In this document: piece after piece, positions 41,534-51,524 of the stretch
Position numbering within the stretch: position 1 is the stretch's first letter
How the letters are laid out: each line of letters starts with the position of its first letter
Assembly (NCBI RefSeq): GCF_024494685.1
Contig: NZ_JANHDM010000010.1
Location: 1 to 64,000 of the forward strand
DNA from: Halorubrum rubrum
GTDB taxonomy: Archaea; Halobacteriota; Halobacteria; Halobacteriales; Haloferacaceae
DNA length: 64,000 nucleotides
Reading direction: 5' to 3'
Position numbers and translations under genes: made by a program
The notes under the pieces: model-generated
Database searches by the model: none
The model's input: the letters and a program-made list of their open reading frames with translations, nothing else
Told to the model about the DNA's origin: nothing

Positions 41534-42924
41534 TCCAGCTCGTCAGCCCAGGGCCACGGCCGCTCCTCGCCCCACGGCCAGGAGTCCGTCGCCTTCATGC
41601 CGACGTCGTGGCCCTCCTCTATCGTCTCCTCTCTCACCGACTCGGGGTCGCGTCCCTCGATCTCGCGGTCGGCCTCGGCCAGCTTCGCGACGCCGGCCGC
41701 ACACAGCACCGTCAGCTCGCGGAGGTCGCGGACGTCGAGCTTGTCGAGGGTGTCGCCGTGGGTGTGGCCCCACCCGCGCCCGCTGTCCTCCGCGGTCGAT
41801 CGCCCCTGGCCGCCGGCGACGCCGCGCTGGACGAACGGCCAGTGGTCGCTGTGCGGACGCAGCCCGTCCTCGACGACGATCGGCACGTCGAACTCCGCTT
41901 CCACTTCCTCGAACGCCTCGCCGAGCCCCGACGCGCCGTGCGGGTAGATCTCGAGGTTCCGCGAGTAGCCCGCGCCGTCGACGTTGAGCACGCACTTCAC
42001 CCGGTCGAGGTCGTGGGTGTGCGACCAGTAGTACGAGCCGTAGAGGCCGGTCTCCTCGGCCCCGAAGACGACGAGCCGCACCCGCGTCTCGAGGTCGTCC
42101 TCGATCGACGCGAGCACGCGGCCGACGCCGACGACGAGCGCCGAGCCGAAGCCGTTGTCGTTCGCGCCGACCCCCACGTCGTGCGCGTCGACGTGGGCGG
42201 TGTACAACACCTCCTCGTCGGTGTCGGGACCGACGACCGCCTCGACGTTCGCGGAGGTCGCCGGCTCGTTTCGCGCCTCGACGGAGAGCGTCGCCTCGAT
42301 GCCGCCCTCGCCCTCCACCTCGTCGCAGTGGCGCGCGAGCTGGCTGCCGAGCTCCTTGCTCAGCCCGACGGCCGGGATCGGTCCCGGCCCGTTCGTGTGA
42401 CCGATGTCTCCGGTCGGCGGCAGCGACCCCTCGATGTGGTTGTAAAAGAGGAACCCCTCCGCGCCCGACTCGGCCGCGTAGTCGTACTTCTCGCTGCGGT
42501 GGACCCACCGGCCGTAGTCGTCGGGGGTGAGACTCGAGGCCATCGCGATACAGCCCGAGAGGTCGACGTCCTCGAAGTCCTCGGGGAGGCCGTACCCCAT
42601 GTCGACGATCTCGCCGGTGACATCTCCCGAGGGCGTCCCCGGCAGTTCGACGAGCTCGTGGCTCCCGCCGAAGCTCGTCGTTCGGCCGTCGTGATCGACG
42701 GTCAGGGAGGCCTCCCCGCGCCACCAGCCGGGGATCGGGAACTCCGTGGTCGAGACCTCCGAGAGGCCCGCCTCCTCGAAGGCGTCGGCGACGAGCGACG
42801 CCCCCGCGGCCTCGCCCTCGTGACCCGGCATCCGATCGCCGAGATCGGAGAGGTCGGCGAGCAGCTCCCAGGCGGTCGAATCCGTGTACGCGTCACCGAC
42901 GGTCTCGGACGGCAAAGTCGTCAT
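41530..42924 (-). CDS. M28-family zinc aminopeptidase
   Basis: A 464-aa protein with an N-terminal cap and PA-like domain (about 60-210) and an M28 domain. Metal motifs are YTAHVDAHDVGVGANDNGFG (His, Asp), VFGAEETGLYGSYYW (Glu-Glu), LNVDGAGYS (Asp) and the C-terminal HTHGDTLDKLDVR (His). No signal peptide, so cytosolic. The ATG at 42924 follows the natural start MTTLPSETVGDAY; the upstream frame is not conserved. First gene of the M28-CocE operon. Confidence 0.9.
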   Translation of the reverse strand: MTTLPSETVGDAYTDSTAWELLADLSDLGDRMPGHEGEAAGASLVADAFEEAGLSEVSTTEFPIPGWWRGEASLTVDHDGRTTSFGGSHELVELPGTPSGDVTGEIVDMGYGLPEDFEDVDLSGCIAMASSLTPDDYGRWVHRSEKYDYAAESGAEGFLFYNHIEGSLPPTGDIGHTNGPGPIPAVGLSKELGSQLARHCDEVEGEGGIEATLSVEARNEPATSANVEAVVGPDTDEEVLYTAHVDAHDVGVGANDNGFGSALVVGVGRVLASIEDDLETRVRLVVFGAEETGLYGSYYWSHTHDLDRVKCVLNVDGAGYSRNLEIYPHGASGLGEAFEEVEAEFDVPIVVEDGLRPHSDHWPFVQRGVAGGQGRSTAEDSGRGWGHTHGDTLDKLDVRDLRELTVLCAAGVAKLAEADREIEGRDPESVREETIEEGHDVGMKATDSWPWGEERPWPWADELE

Positions 42925-43078
42925 ACACTCGCACACTGGCGCTTCCGCTATATGATTATGTGGGGACGCCGGGGGGATTGCCGGGAGATCCCGGTCGAAC
43001 GGCGATCCGGGCGCGTCGGCGCGGCCGTCGGCGTCGGACCGACCCAGGAAGTTATGTCCGTCGGGCCGAAGCGAGCGT

Positions 43079-43459
43079 ATGGAACCCTTCCTCGCCGCCA
43101 TCCTGGTCGGACTCCCGCTCGCGTGGCTCGCCGCGTTCGCGGCGTACGCGTACGTCGACGCACCGAAACGCGGGATGGACCCGCGGAAGTGGGCCGCGGT
43201 CTCGTTTGTCGTTCCGTTTTTCGGCTTCCTCGCGTACCTCTTCGAGCGCGACGAACGCGACTACGACCCCGAGGAGGACCCGTACGCGCGGGGTGCGACC
43301 TTCGCGGTCCACGAGTCCAGACGCGGCGAGGAACTGATCGATCCCGGCGGAACGGGAGCCGACGACGGGAACGGCGCGGACGGCGGGGACCGGGCGCCCG
43401 ACGGAAGCGAGAACGGCGACGGCGACGAGTGGAACGACCCGCCGGGCGTCGACCTCTGA
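43079..43459 (+). CDS. small two-TM membrane protein (PLDc_N-like)
   Basis: A 126-aa protein with two TM helices (about 4-24 and 39-56) separated by DAPKRGMDPRKWA, resembling the phospholipase D nuclease N-terminal (PLDc_N) module, and a long acidic disordered tail (about 80-126). A TATA-like AAGTTATG lies near -30. Function unknown; divergent from the M28 gene. Confidence 0.75.
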   Translation: MEPFLAAILVGLPLAWLAAFAAYAYVDAPKRGMDPRKWAAVSFVVPFFGFLAYLFERDERDYDPEEDPYARGATFAVHESRRGEELIDPGGTGADDGNGADGGDRAPDGSENGDGDEWNDPPGVDL

Positions 43460-43487
43460 GGACGGCCCGCGTCGACCGGACGATCGA

Positions 43488-43877
43488 TCAGAGCAGGTCC
43501 AACAGGGCGGTTCGGCGGCGCTGAAGATCGAAGGCCGCGCGGTCGGCGTCGAGCCGGTCGAGGAAGACGAAGACGTCCGCCCCGTTCCGCTCTGCGCGCT
43601 CGACGAGCGCCTCGATCGACGGGCGGGACAGCGCGAACGACTCCAGGTGACCGCAAAGCAGCGCCAGCGCGATCCCGGCGTCGCCGTCGGGAAACGCCGG
43701 ATCGACGGCGTCGAGGTCGGGCGGACCCTCCGGGATCGTCTCGACTCCGGCGTCGGCCGCGGGGACGGTCCCGAGACATCGCGTACAGATCGCGGTCTCG
43801 TCGGCGGGCGCGTGGTCGCGAAGCGCCGGGGGAACGACGAACGCGACGACGGGCGCGGAACAGCGTGGACAGGTCAT
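43488..43877 (-). CDS. DUF6276 family zinc-ribbon protein
   Basis: A 129-aa protein: N-terminal MTCPRCSAPVVAF and CTRCLG form a zinc ribbon (about 3-37); a helical C-terminal domain (about 60-129) contains IALALLCGHLESFALSRPSIEALVERAE. This matches a haloarchaeal domain family of unknown function. Convergent with the PLDc_N-like gene, upstream of atpD on the same strand order. Confidence 0.82.
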   Translation of the reverse strand: MTCPRCSAPVVAFVVPPALRDHAPADETAICTRCLGTVPAADAGVETIPEGPPDLDAVDPAFPDGDAGIALALLCGHLESFALSRPSIEALVERAERNGADVFVFLDRLDADRAAFDLQRRRTALLDLL

Positions 43878-43959
43878 GCCGGTGGTCGGGACGAACGCGT
43901 GTCGGTGGTCGGGATGAAAGAGAGCGAGAGGGGGAGGGGAAATCGACGCGGTGGGTCGA

Positions 43960-44661
43960 TCAGTCGGCCGCTTCGGGCTCCTCGACCGCGCCGGCGGCGG
44001 CCGCCGCCTCGACTTCGGCCTCCTCTTTCGCCTCCTCCTCCTCCTTTTTCGCCTTGATCTTCTTGAGCCGGAAGATCTCCTCGCGCTCCTGTTCTTCGAG
44101 CTTCTGTTCGATGTACTCCTGGTTCTCGTACAGTTGGGGAAGCAGGGTGAACTCGAGGGCGTTGACGCGGCGTTTCGTCGTCTCGATCTCCTCGAGCATC
44201 TTCTTCATCGCCGTCTCGACCTCGGCGGCGAGGATGACCGACTCGAGCAGTTCCTCGTAGGCGTCGGCGGCCTCGTCGATGCGCGCGGAGGAGCCGAGCA
44301 GGCCGTACCCCCGCTCGTCGAGACTCTTTTTGACCTTCGAGGACTCGATCTGCGGGACGACGACGCCCATGATGTTCTTCGACTGGGTGGTTATCTCGGG
44401 ATGCTCTTTCAGCGCCGCGGCCGCGCCGCGGACCGCGACGTCGCCCTCCATGGCGCGGGCCATGTCGATCTTGCGCTGGGCGGTCTCGTAGTCGTCCGCC
44501 ATGTCCGACCGGACGTCCTGAGCCTGATCGAGAATGTCCATGAACTCCATGATGAGACCGTCACGCTTCTGTTCGAGCGTGTCGTGGCCGCGCTCGGAGA
44601 GCTCGATCCGGTCTTCGATCGCCATCAGGTTCTTCCGGGTCGGTTTGACGTCCTTTGCCAT
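43960..44661 (-). CDS. atpD: A-type ATP synthase subunit D
   Basis: A 233-aa central-stalk subunit of the A1 head, mostly a long antiparallel coiled coil (about 5-75 and 130-205): [32 protein letters not shown] and [21 protein letters not shown]. Tail after 205 is acidic/Ala-rich. It transmits rotation between rotor and catalytic hexamer. It is cut off from the other atp genes by bat-bop-crtY and has its own likely promoter (minus-strand AACAATAAACAGTTAAC about 40 nt upstream). Confidence 0.95.
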   Translation of the reverse strand: MAKDVKPTRKNLMAIEDRIELSERGHDTLEQKRDGLIMEFMDILDQAQDVRSDMADDYETAQRKIDMARAMEGDVAVRGAAAALKEHPEITTQSKNIMGVVVPQIESSKVKKSLDERGYGLLGSSARIDEAADAYEELLESVILAAEVETAMKKMLEEIETTKRRVNALEFTLLPQLYENQEYIEQKLEEQEREEIFRLKKIKAKKEEEEAKEEAEVEAAAAAGAVEEPEAAD

Positions 44662-44764
44662 CTTGTGGAACGGTTGCGGACGGAGCCTGTTAACTGTTTA
44701 TTGTTCGCCGACGACGCGGCCGCGGAACGCCGCGCGTTCCGCCGTCTCCCGTCGATCAGCCGCG

Positions 44765-45595
44765 TCAGTCGACGCCGACGTCGGGGTCGCTCTCGGGCGC
44801 TCCCGTCGCGGCGTCGACGGCCGTCCGCCCGGCGATCGCCCGCCCGGCAAACCGAACCGTCACCAGTCGGTAGAGAACGAGTCCCTGGACGACGAAGAGG
44901 TTCGTCACGAGGAAGAACGTCGCCTCCTCGATCGGGAGTCCGGCGACGGCCATCCCGGTCGTGTACCGCTCCGAGAGCACCCAGATCCCGTACTCGATGG
45001 CTATCCGGTCGGCGACACAGAGGTACAGCGTCGGGACGAGCGTCCCGAGCAGGACGGCGCGCCGCCGCGCCCACAGCTGCGGGGCCCCGACGAGCCACTG
45101 GAGCGCCAACACCGGCGCGGCCCACGCGAGGACCGCACCCAGATAGAACCCCTCGCCGGATCCGAGCAGCCACCAGCCGAGGACGCCGATCCCGACCGCG
45201 AGACCGACCGCCACGACCCGCCATGCGACCGGACGTGCGGTCCGGGGCCACTCGGCCCGACCGTGGAAGTGCGCGAGCCACAGCGCCGTGAGCCACGGCT
45301 GGACGACGATGAACAGGTACTCCTCGACCGGCGCGTGCCAGAGGTGAAACAGCGTCCGGCCGTCGCCGTACCACCACACGCCCCTGGCGATGAGGTAGTT
45401 GTCCCACGGGGTCGTGTACGCGAGCGCGACGACCGTGATCACCACCACCCCCGCCCAGTAGTGTCGCCAGCCGTGAAGGCGTTCGGCCGTCGTTCCGACG
45501 GCAGACGACCGGCTCACGAAGCCGGTCGCGATCAGGAACAGCACGGCCGGAACCAGGAACGCGAGGTGGAACTGTAGGTAGGTGAACGGGATCAT
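44765..45595 (-). CDS. crtY: lycopene beta-cyclase (CrtYcd-type)
   Basis: A 276-aa membrane enzyme made of two tandem carotenoid-cyclase domains with seven or so TM helices. The first domain carries PWDNY (63-67) and PVEEYLF (89-95), the second PIEEATFF (221-228), the family's PxE(E/D) motifs. It closes the ends of lycopene to beta-carotene, which is split to retinal, the bacteriorhodopsin chromophore. It lies directly downstream of bop on the same strand (87 nt), linking chromophore supply to the opsin. The carotene-cleaving brp/blh gene is not in this window. Confidence 0.92.
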   Translation of the reverse strand: MIPFTYLQFHLAFLVPAVLFLIATGFVSRSSAVGTTAERLHGWRHYWAGVVVITVVALAYTTPWDNYLIARGVWWYGDGRTLFHLWHAPVEEYLFIVVQPWLTALWLAHFHGRAEWPRTARPVAWRVVAVGLAVGIGVLGWWLLGSGEGFYLGAVLAWAAPVLALQWLVGAPQLWARRRAVLLGTLVPTLYLCVADRIAIEYGIWVLSERYTTGMAVAGLPIEEATFFLVTNLFVVQGLVLYRLVTVRFAGRAIAGRTAVDAATGAPESDPDVGVD

Positions 45596-45682
45596 CGTGG
45601 GGTCGTCGTTGCGGGGGGCGTGGCGGGTCGGTCGGCCACGGCCCCTCGGGATCGGTGGCTCTCTCGAGCGGTTCGGGCGCCG

Positions 45683-46426
45683 TCAGTCCGCGGGGTTCGC
45701 CGCCGCCGAGCCGGCTGCGTCGAGGACCTCACGGCTCGACAGCAGGATGAGCCCGAACCCGACCTTCGCGACCAAGTCGAGCACCATGAAGCCCGCCGTC
45801 TCGATGTTCAGCGAGACGATCTGGAGCCCCTCGGTGCCGAGGATCCACCAGACCGGATAGATCAGCCAGACGACGACGATCAGCGTCCGCAGGGTGCTGA
45901 ACGTCGACGCGGCGTCGCCGGACAGCTCGCTCGCCTTCTCGTCGAGCGAGCCGTACAGCATGTACAACAACACGAGCAGGAAGCCGGTCGAGACGCCCCA
46001 CCAGACGAGGCGCGTTCCGCCCGCGGAGAGCACTGCCGCGCTGGTCGACAGCGTCGCGACCGCGCCGGTACCGATCATCAACACGTCCAGCCCGACCAGC
46101 GACGCGAGCTGGTTACGGTTGGCTCCGGCGAGCAGGCCGAGGTCGAGGAGCAAAAGCGGCGTCGTGAAGAGCCAGTCCGTGTACCGCGCCCAGTAGATGG
46201 GCAGCTCCTCGCCGCCGAGGTTCACCGTCGTCAACCCGAACCCGAGCGCCATCGCGAGATAGTTGACGAACGCGATCGCGGTGATGAATATCGTGACGAT
46301 GTAGAACTCCTGACGCCGCCTATCGGTTTCTCCCCAACCTCTGGCGATGAAGTACACCATCCCCAGGAACATGCCTAACGTCCCGATCCACAGCCACAGC
46401 GCTTCGCCTCCGGGTGTTGCCGTCAT
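45683..46426 (-). CDS. bop: bacteriorhodopsin (light-driven proton pump)
   Basis: A 247-aa seven-TM opsin. All proton-pump residues are present: R81, D84 (acceptor, RYTDW, equivalent to Halobacterium D85), D95 (donor, LLLLD, D96), D217 and the retinal lysine K221 ([12 protein letters not shown]212 and K216), plus E199 and E209 for proton release (GTEG, NIET). The leucine-rich helix C (TTPLLLLD) fits a green-absorbing pump. No halorhodopsin or sensory-rhodopsin substitution is seen. It would feed proton motive force to the ATP synthase encoded around it. Its promoter carries a Bat-type UAS; transcript probably leaderless. Confidence 0.97.
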   Translation of the reverse strand: MTATPGGEALWLWIGTLGMFLGMVYFIARGWGETDRRRQEFYIVTIFITAIAFVNYLAMALGFGLTTVNLGGEELPIYWARYTDWLFTTPLLLLDLGLLAGANRNQLASLVGLDVLMIGTGAVATLSTSAAVLSAGGTRLVWWGVSTGFLLVLLYMLYGSLDEKASELSGDAASTFSTLRTLIVVVWLIYPVWWILGTEGLQIVSLNIETAGFMVLDLVAKVGFGLILLSSREVLDAAGSAAANPAD

Positions 46427-46468
46427 GATCCAATTGTATATATGATTTAATGAATACTAAGCAGCGTA

Positions 46469-46483
46469 CACAACCAGTTTGGT
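46469..46483 (-). promoter_or_regulatory. Bat-type upstream activator sequence of bop
   Basis: Minus-strand ACCAAACTGGTTGTG matches 11 of 13 specified positions of the Halobacterium bop-regulon UAS as I remember it (ACCYNACTRGTTNGG). It lies 43-57 nt before the bop ATG, the spacing used in Halobacterium. A TATA-like ATTAAATC (46444-46451) lies between them. Confidence 0.65.
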
Positions 46484-46498
46484 AACCGAGCCCCCAGT

Positions 46499-46527
46499 GA
46501 TCTTCGACCGGTCACCGGTCGAAGATC
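46499..46527 (-). terminator. 29-nt palindrome centred on the bat stop codon
   Basis: GATCTTCGACCGG (46499-46511) and CCGGTCGAAGATC (46515-46527) are perfect complements, and the three central bases are the bat stop codon (TGA on the minus strand). The RNA would form a very stable hairpin at the end of bat, 15 nt upstream of the bop UAS. A role as bat terminator or processing site is likely. Confidence 0.55.
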
Positions 46528-48179
46528 GCCGTCGCGATCTTCCGGTACGCCGCCCGCAGGTGCTGGTGGAACGTGGACCGGCCGATGCCCATCGAGTCGG
46601 CGAGCTCCTCGCCCGTCGTCTTGTGCGGCCACTCGAAGTATCCGCTCGTGTACGCGCGGAGCAGCGCGGCCCGCTGGCGGTCGGTCAGCCGCGACTCGAT
46701 CTCGGCGACGAACTCGCGGCGGGTCTCGTGGCGTCGCTCCCGCCGGCGGTAGCTGCGGAGATCCGCGTTCTCGAACCGATCGAGCGCGTCGTTCGCGAGC
46801 GATCGGGCGAGCGTCTCCCGCCCGACCTCGACCGTCGCGATCGCGACGCCTCCCTCGACGCTCCAGCCGCAGAGCTCGCCGCTGTACTCCCTGAGCAGTT
46901 CTTCGAGCGGCGACTCACCGACCGACAGCTCGACGACCGGCGTCTCGGTCGCCGCCGCGAACACCGCGTGTACCGTGACGCCCGCGTCCCTCCCGGCCGC
47001 GCGGATCGTCTCGGCGTCGACGCCGTCGGCGTCGTCGAGTTCGAACAGGAACGACCGCTCCTCGCGGTCGCCGACGGTCCCGGCGTATCGGAGCGAACAG
47101 GAGAGCGCTTCCCCGAACGCGGCCAGCGGGTGGTCGCCGATCTCGAGCCGGAACTCGACGACCTCGTCGCCCCGGAGCGTCCGCTGGCTCTCCAGCGCGT
47201 TGATCCCGATCGCGATCGTCCGTCCGAGCGCCGCCAACACGTCGCGCTCGTAGTCCCGGAACTCCTCGGTCTGGACGTAGACGGCGACGACTCCGTAGGT
47301 CGCCTCGCCGAAGTGGAGCGGCACGCCGGCGACGGCGGCCGCCTCGTCCGGCCCCTCCGCCTCGAGCGACGCGAGACGGACGGCTCGGCCGTCCACCGCC
47401 TCCGCGACGACGCGGTCGACCGTCCGGTCGCCGGGGTCATCGACCGCCACCGCCCGGTCCTCGACGTCCGGCTCCGTCGTTCCCCCCGCGGCCTCCGGCA
47501 GGACCGTCTCGGTCGCGGGGTCGTACCCCCCGATCCACGTGCCGACGTACGTGTTCGCGAGGCTCTCGACGACCGCCTCCCGGAGCTCCGCCCGCGACGA
47601 CGCGCGGGTCACGGCCTCGGTGACGTCGGCGACGACGCCGTCGAGCCGCTCGAGCAGGCGCTCCTGGGCGAGCCGCTCGCGTTCGATCCGCGCCGCCCGG
47701 TCCGCGGCCGCCCGCTCGGCGTGCTTCCGGGGGGTGACGTCCTGTTGAAAGCCGACGTAGTAGGCTACCTCGCCGGTTTCGTCCCGCAGCGGCGCGAGCG
47801 TCACCGCGTTCCAGAACAGGTCGCCGCCGCGTCGGTAGTTCCGCAGCTCCACCGTCGTGGCCGTTCCCTCCTCGATGGCGGCGCGCATCCGTTCCACCGG
47901 CGCGTCGCGCGTCTCCTCCCCCTGGAGGAACCGACAGTTCCGGCCGACCGCGTACGACGGCGGATACCCGGTGATCCGCTCGAAGGCGGCGTTCGCGTAG
48001 ATCAGCGGCATGTCGGGCCGCGTCGCGTCCGCGACCGTGATCCCGACCGGAGCCTCGTCCATCACCCGCGTCTTCAACGCCTCGTCGACGGTCTCGGCGC
48101 TCGCCGACATCGTCCGGGCGGCCTCGCGTGTCACTCGTTCGGGCTTCGTGTCGCCGCCCGAGTGCTCCGACCGTGTCAT
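46512..48179 (-). CDS. bat: bacterio-opsin activator with LOV domain
   Basis: A 555-aa regulator: an N-terminal LOV-type PAS domain (about 42-150) with GRNCRFLQG including adduct-forming C82, the flavin-contacting LRNYRRGGDLFWN (N114, N124) and YYVGFQQDV (Q145/Q146); a coiled linker; a GAF domain (about 185-320); a bacterioopsin-activator middle domain; and a C-terminal HTH_10 (about 495-550, LTDRQRAALLRAYTSGYFEWPHKTTGEELADSMGIGRSTFHQHLRAA). In Halobacterium, Bat activates bop, brp and crtB under light and low oxygen. Start taken at the ATG at 48179; one lies 15 nt upstream and another at 48110. Confidence 0.93.
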   Translation of the reverse strand: MTRSEHSGGDTKPERVTREAARTMSASAETVDEALKTRVMDEAPVGITVADATRPDMPLIYANAAFERITGYPPSYAVGRNCRFLQGEETRDAPVERMRAAIEEGTATTVELRNYRRGGDLFWNAVTLAPLRDETGEVAYYVGFQQDVTPRKHAERAAADRAARIERERLAQERLLERLDGVVADVTEAVTRASSRAELREAVVESLANTYVGTWIGGYDPATETVLPEAAGGTTEPDVEDRAVAVDDPGDRTVDRVVAEAVDGRAVRLASLEAEGPDEAAAVAGVPLHFGEATYGVVAVYVQTEEFRDYERDVLAALGRTIAIGINALESQRTLRGDEVVEFRLEIGDHPLAAFGEALSCSLRYAGTVGDREERSFLFELDDADGVDAETIRAAGRDAGVTVHAVFAAATETPVVELSVGESPLEELLREYSGELCGWSVEGGVAIATVEVGRETLARSLANDALDRFENADLRSYRRRERRHETRREFVAEIESRLTDRQRAALLRAYTSGYFEWPHKTTGEELADSMGIGRSTFHQHLRAAYRKIATAIFDR

Positions 48180-48323
48180 GTGGCTGCATGGCATCGAACG
48201 ACCAAAACGTGGGGGGTCGGACGCCGCGGGTTCGCGGTCGACGGTGCGGTCGATGTTCAGCCGACGGTTCGGCAGACGGCGCGACCGCTCGCGGCCGCAC
48301 CGACGACGAAAAGGGACCGAAGG

Positions 48324-49748
48324 TTAGTCCGCGGCTTCGACGACTTCGCGCTCGGAGTCGTCCTCGCGGTAGTACTCCTCGATGTACTCCTCGTCGACGC
48401 GGTTGAGCTCCTCCTTCGGCAGCATCGAGAGGAGGTCCCAGCCGATCTCGAGGGTCTCCTCGAGATCGCGGTTCGTGTCGAAGCCCTGGTCGACGAACTC
48501 CGTCTCGAAGGCGTCCGCGAAGTCGAGGTACTTGTTGTCGCGCTCGGAGAGCGCCTCACGACCGACGATGTTCACGAGGTCGCGGAGGTCCTCACCCTCC
48601 GCGTACGCCGCGTACATCTGGTCGGAGACGCCGCCGTGGTCCGCGCGGGTGAGCCCCTCGCCGATGCCGTCGTCCATCAGCCGCGAGAGGCTGGGAAGCA
48701 CGTTCACCGGCGGCTCGAGCCCCTGACTGTTGAGGTCGGGGTCGACGTAGATCTGCCCCTCCGTGATGTACCCGGTCAGGTCCGGGATCGGGTGGGTGTC
48801 GTCGTCGCCGGGCATCGTGAGGATCGGGATCTGCGTCACCGAGCCCTCCCGACCCTCGATCCGACCCGCGCGCTCGTACAGCTGCGCCAGGTCGGTGTAC
48901 ATGTAGCCGGGGTAGCCGCGTCGTCCCGGAACCTCCTCGCGGGCCGCCCCGATCTCGCGGAGCGCCTCGCAGTAGTTGGTCATGTCCGTCAGGATGACGA
49001 GGACGTGGTAGTCCTTCTCGAAGGCGAGGTACTCGGCCGTCGTCAAGACCATCCGCGGGGTGACCGTCCGCTCGACGGCGGGGTCGTCCGCGAGGTTCAT
49101 GAAGACGACGGAGCGCTCTAACGCGCCGGTGCGCTCGAAGTCCTCCATGAACTCGTTGGCCTCCTCGGCGGTGATCCCCATCGCGCCGAAGATGACGGCG
49201 AACTCCGAGCCCTCCTCCTCGTCGCCGCCCTCCTCCTCTTCGGGCACGCTGGCCTGCCGGGCGATCTGCATCGCCAGCTCGCTGTGCGGCTGGCCCGAAC
49301 TCGAGAAGATCGGGAGCTTCTGTCCCCGAACCAGGGTGTTCATGCCGTCGATGGCGGAGACGCCCGTCTCGATGAACTCCTCGGGATACTCTCTGGAGTA
49401 CGGGTTGATCGCCGCGCCGACGATGTCCTGTCGCTCCTCCGGGACGATCTCCGGGCCGTCGTCGATCGGGCGGCCGGAGCCGTCGAGCACCCGGCCGAGG
49501 AGGTCCTCGGTGACGGGCATCTTCATCGTCTCGCCTAAGAATCGGACGGACGCGTTCTGGTCGATGCCGGAGGTGCCCTCGAACACCTGGATGGCGACGA
49601 CGCCCTCCGAGGATTCGAGCACCTGACCGCGCAGCGTCTCCCCCTGTGCCGTCTCGATCTCGACGATCTCGTCGTAGCCGATCGCCTCGTCGACCTCGGC
49701 GTAGACGAGGGGGCCGCTGATCTCGGTGATGGTTTGATACTCTTTCAT
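48324..49748 (-). CDS. atpB: A-type ATP synthase subunit B
   Basis: A 474-aa non-catalytic subunit of the A1 hexamer. Opens with [19 protein letters not shown], then [38 protein letters not shown] (degenerate P-loop), [41 protein letters not shown] and [32 protein letters not shown]. It lies 2 nt after atpA and is the last gene before the bat-bop insertion. Its stop is followed by CCCTTTT, a possible terminator. Confidence 0.97.
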   Translation of the reverse strand: MKEYQTITEISGPLVYAEVDEAIGYDEIVEIETAQGETLRGQVLESSEGVVAIQVFEGTSGIDQNASVRFLGETMKMPVTEDLLGRVLDGSGRPIDDGPEIVPEERQDIVGAAINPYSREYPEEFIETGVSAIDGMNTLVRGQKLPIFSSSGQPHSELAMQIARQASVPEEEEGGDEEEGSEFAVIFGAMGITAEEANEFMEDFERTGALERSVVFMNLADDPAVERTVTPRMVLTTAEYLAFEKDYHVLVILTDMTNYCEALREIGAAREEVPGRRGYPGYMYTDLAQLYERAGRIEGREGSVTQIPILTMPGDDDTHPIPDLTGYITEGQIYVDPDLNSQGLEPPVNVLPSLSRLMDDGIGEGLTRADHGGVSDQMYAAYAEGEDLRDLVNIVGREALSERDNKYLDFADAFETEFVDQGFDTNRDLEETLEIGWDLLSMLPKEELNRVDEEYIEEYYREDDSEREVVEAAD

Positions 49749-49750
49749 GA

Positions 49751-51523
49751 TCAGTAGAGGCTCCGAAGCTCCTCGGTGATGTCCGCTTTCAGCTCCTCGA
49801 CGTACTCCTCGTAGTCCTCCTGGACGCCGATCCGGTTGATCCGCGGGACGGACTCGACGTCGATTATCTCCTCGACGGGGACGCCCGCCTCCAGCGCGTC
49901 GAACGCCTCGTCGTTGAACGTCTCGATCGTCGTCAACATGAGGTACGTCTTTTCGGGCGGACAGTAGGTGTCCACCGGGTGGAACGCGTTCTGCTGGAGG
50001 TACGCCTCGCGCAGGTAGCGGGCGACCTCGAGCGTGAGCTGCTGGTCGTCGGGAAGCGCGTCCTTGCCAACCAGCTGAACGATCTCTTGAAGCTCCGTCT
50101 CCTCGTCGAGCACGTCGACGGCCCACTGCCGCTTCTCGGGCCAGTCCTCGGAGACGTTCTCCTGGAACCAGGGGTCGAGCTGGTTCTTGTACAGCGAGTA
50201 CGACTCGTTCCAGTTGATCGAGGGGAAGTGCCGCCGTTCGGCGAGATCCGCGTCGAGCGCCCAGAACGTCTTCACGATGCGCAGCGTGTTCTGGGTGACC
50301 GGCTCGGAGAAGTCGCCGCCGGGGGGGCTCACCGCGCCGATCGCGGAGACGGAGCCCTCCGTCCCGTTGACGTTCTCGAAGTAGCCGGCGCGCTCGTAGA
50401 ACTGCGCGAGCCGGGCGGCGAGGTACGCCGGGTACCCCTCCTCGCCGGGCATCTCCTCCAGTCGCGAGGAGATCTCGCGCATCGCCTCCGCCCACCGCGA
50501 GGTGGAGTCGGCCATGAGCGCCACGTCGTACCCCATGTCGCGGTAGTACTCCGCGATCGTGATCCCGGTGTAGATACAGGATTCACGCGCCGCGACGGGC
50601 ATGTTCGACGTGTTCGCGATGAGCGAGGTGCGGGCCATCAGCGGGTTGCCGTTGGCCGGGTCCTCCAACTCGGGGAAGTCCTCGATGACCTCCGTCATCT
50701 CGTTGCCGCGCTCGCCGCAGCCGACGTAGACGATGATGTCCGCGTCGGCGTACTTCGCGAGCTGGTGTTGGGTGACCGTCTTCCCCGAGCCGAACGGGCC
50801 GGGGATGGCGGCCGTCCCGCCCTTCGCGATGGGGAACAGGCCGTCGAGGATGCGCTGGCCGGACACGAGCGGCGTCCGGGGCGTCTTCTTGTTCGCGGAG
50901 GGACGGGGCTCGCGCACCGGCCACTCCTGGTGCATCGAGACCTCGGTCCCGTTCGAGAGCTCGGCCACCGCCTCGGTCACGTCGAAGGAACCGGGCTCGA
51001 TGGCGACGACCTCCGCGGTCTCGTCCTCCTCGAGCGCGTCCGGCGGCACCATCACCTTGTGGTCGATGGTGACCGTCTCCTCGACGATCCCGACGACGTC
51101 GCCGCGGCCGACCTCGTCGCCGACCTCGACGGTCGGTTCGAACTCCCACTCCTTCTCGAGGTCGATGCCGGGCGCGTCGACCCCGCGGTCGAGGTAGGGG
51201 CTTCCCATCTTGCCCTCCAACACGTCCAGGGGACGCTGGACGCCGTCGTAGATGGCGTCCAGCATTCCCGGACCGAGGTCGACCGACAGCGGCTCGCCCG
51301 TGTTCTCGACGGGCTCGCCGGGGCCGACTCCGGAGGTCTCCTCGTACACCTGAACCGTCGTGATGTTGCCCTCGATCTCGATCACTTCCCCCATGAGGCC
51401 TTCGTCGCCGACGTAGACGACGTCGTTCATGCGGGCGTCGAGGTCGCGGGCGCTCACGACCGGACCGCTCACGCTCTGGATGACACCGTCGCCGGTGGTC
51501 TCCGTGGATTCTGCTTTGCTCAT
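49751..51523 (-). CDS. atpA: A-type ATP synthase subunit A (catalytic)
   Basis: A 590-aa catalytic subunit. The P-loop GPFGSGKT (242-249), [49 protein letters not shown] and [20 protein letters not shown] are all present, with the non-homologous region of A-type subunits around 115-190. No intein interrupts the P-loop, though inteins are known there in some archaea. Gene spacing of 1-2 nt on both sides shows tight operon packing. Confidence 0.97.
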   Translation of the reverse strand: MSKAESTETTGDGVIQSVSGPVVSARDLDARMNDVVYVGDEGLMGEVIEIEGNITTVQVYEETSGVGPGEPVENTGEPLSVDLGPGMLDAIYDGVQRPLDVLEGKMGSPYLDRGVDAPGIDLEKEWEFEPTVEVGDEVGRGDVVGIVEETVTIDHKVMVPPDALEEDETAEVVAIEPGSFDVTEAVAELSNGTEVSMHQEWPVREPRPSANKKTPRTPLVSGQRILDGLFPIAKGGTAAIPGPFGSGKTVTQHQLAKYADADIIVYVGCGERGNEMTEVIEDFPELEDPANGNPLMARTSLIANTSNMPVAARESCIYTGITIAEYYRDMGYDVALMADSTSRWAEAMREISSRLEEMPGEEGYPAYLAARLAQFYERAGYFENVNGTEGSVSAIGAVSPPGGDFSEPVTQNTLRIVKTFWALDADLAERRHFPSINWNESYSLYKNQLDPWFQENVSEDWPEKRQWAVDVLDEETELQEIVQLVGKDALPDDQQLTLEVARYLREAYLQQNAFHPVDTYCPPEKTYLMLTTIETFNDEAFDALEAGVPVEEIIDVESVPRINRIGVQEDYEEYVEELKADITEELRSLY

Positions 51524-51524
51524 G

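Noticed and set aside
46436-46444. GTATATATG as the bop TATA box
   Set aside because: It is only about 10-18 nt before the ATG, too close for a leaderless start; the ATTAAATC element slightly upstream fits better, though both may contribute.
49751-51523. Intein in atpA
   Set aside because: The P-loop and surrounding sequence are continuous with normal length; atpB and topA were also checked and show no insertion.
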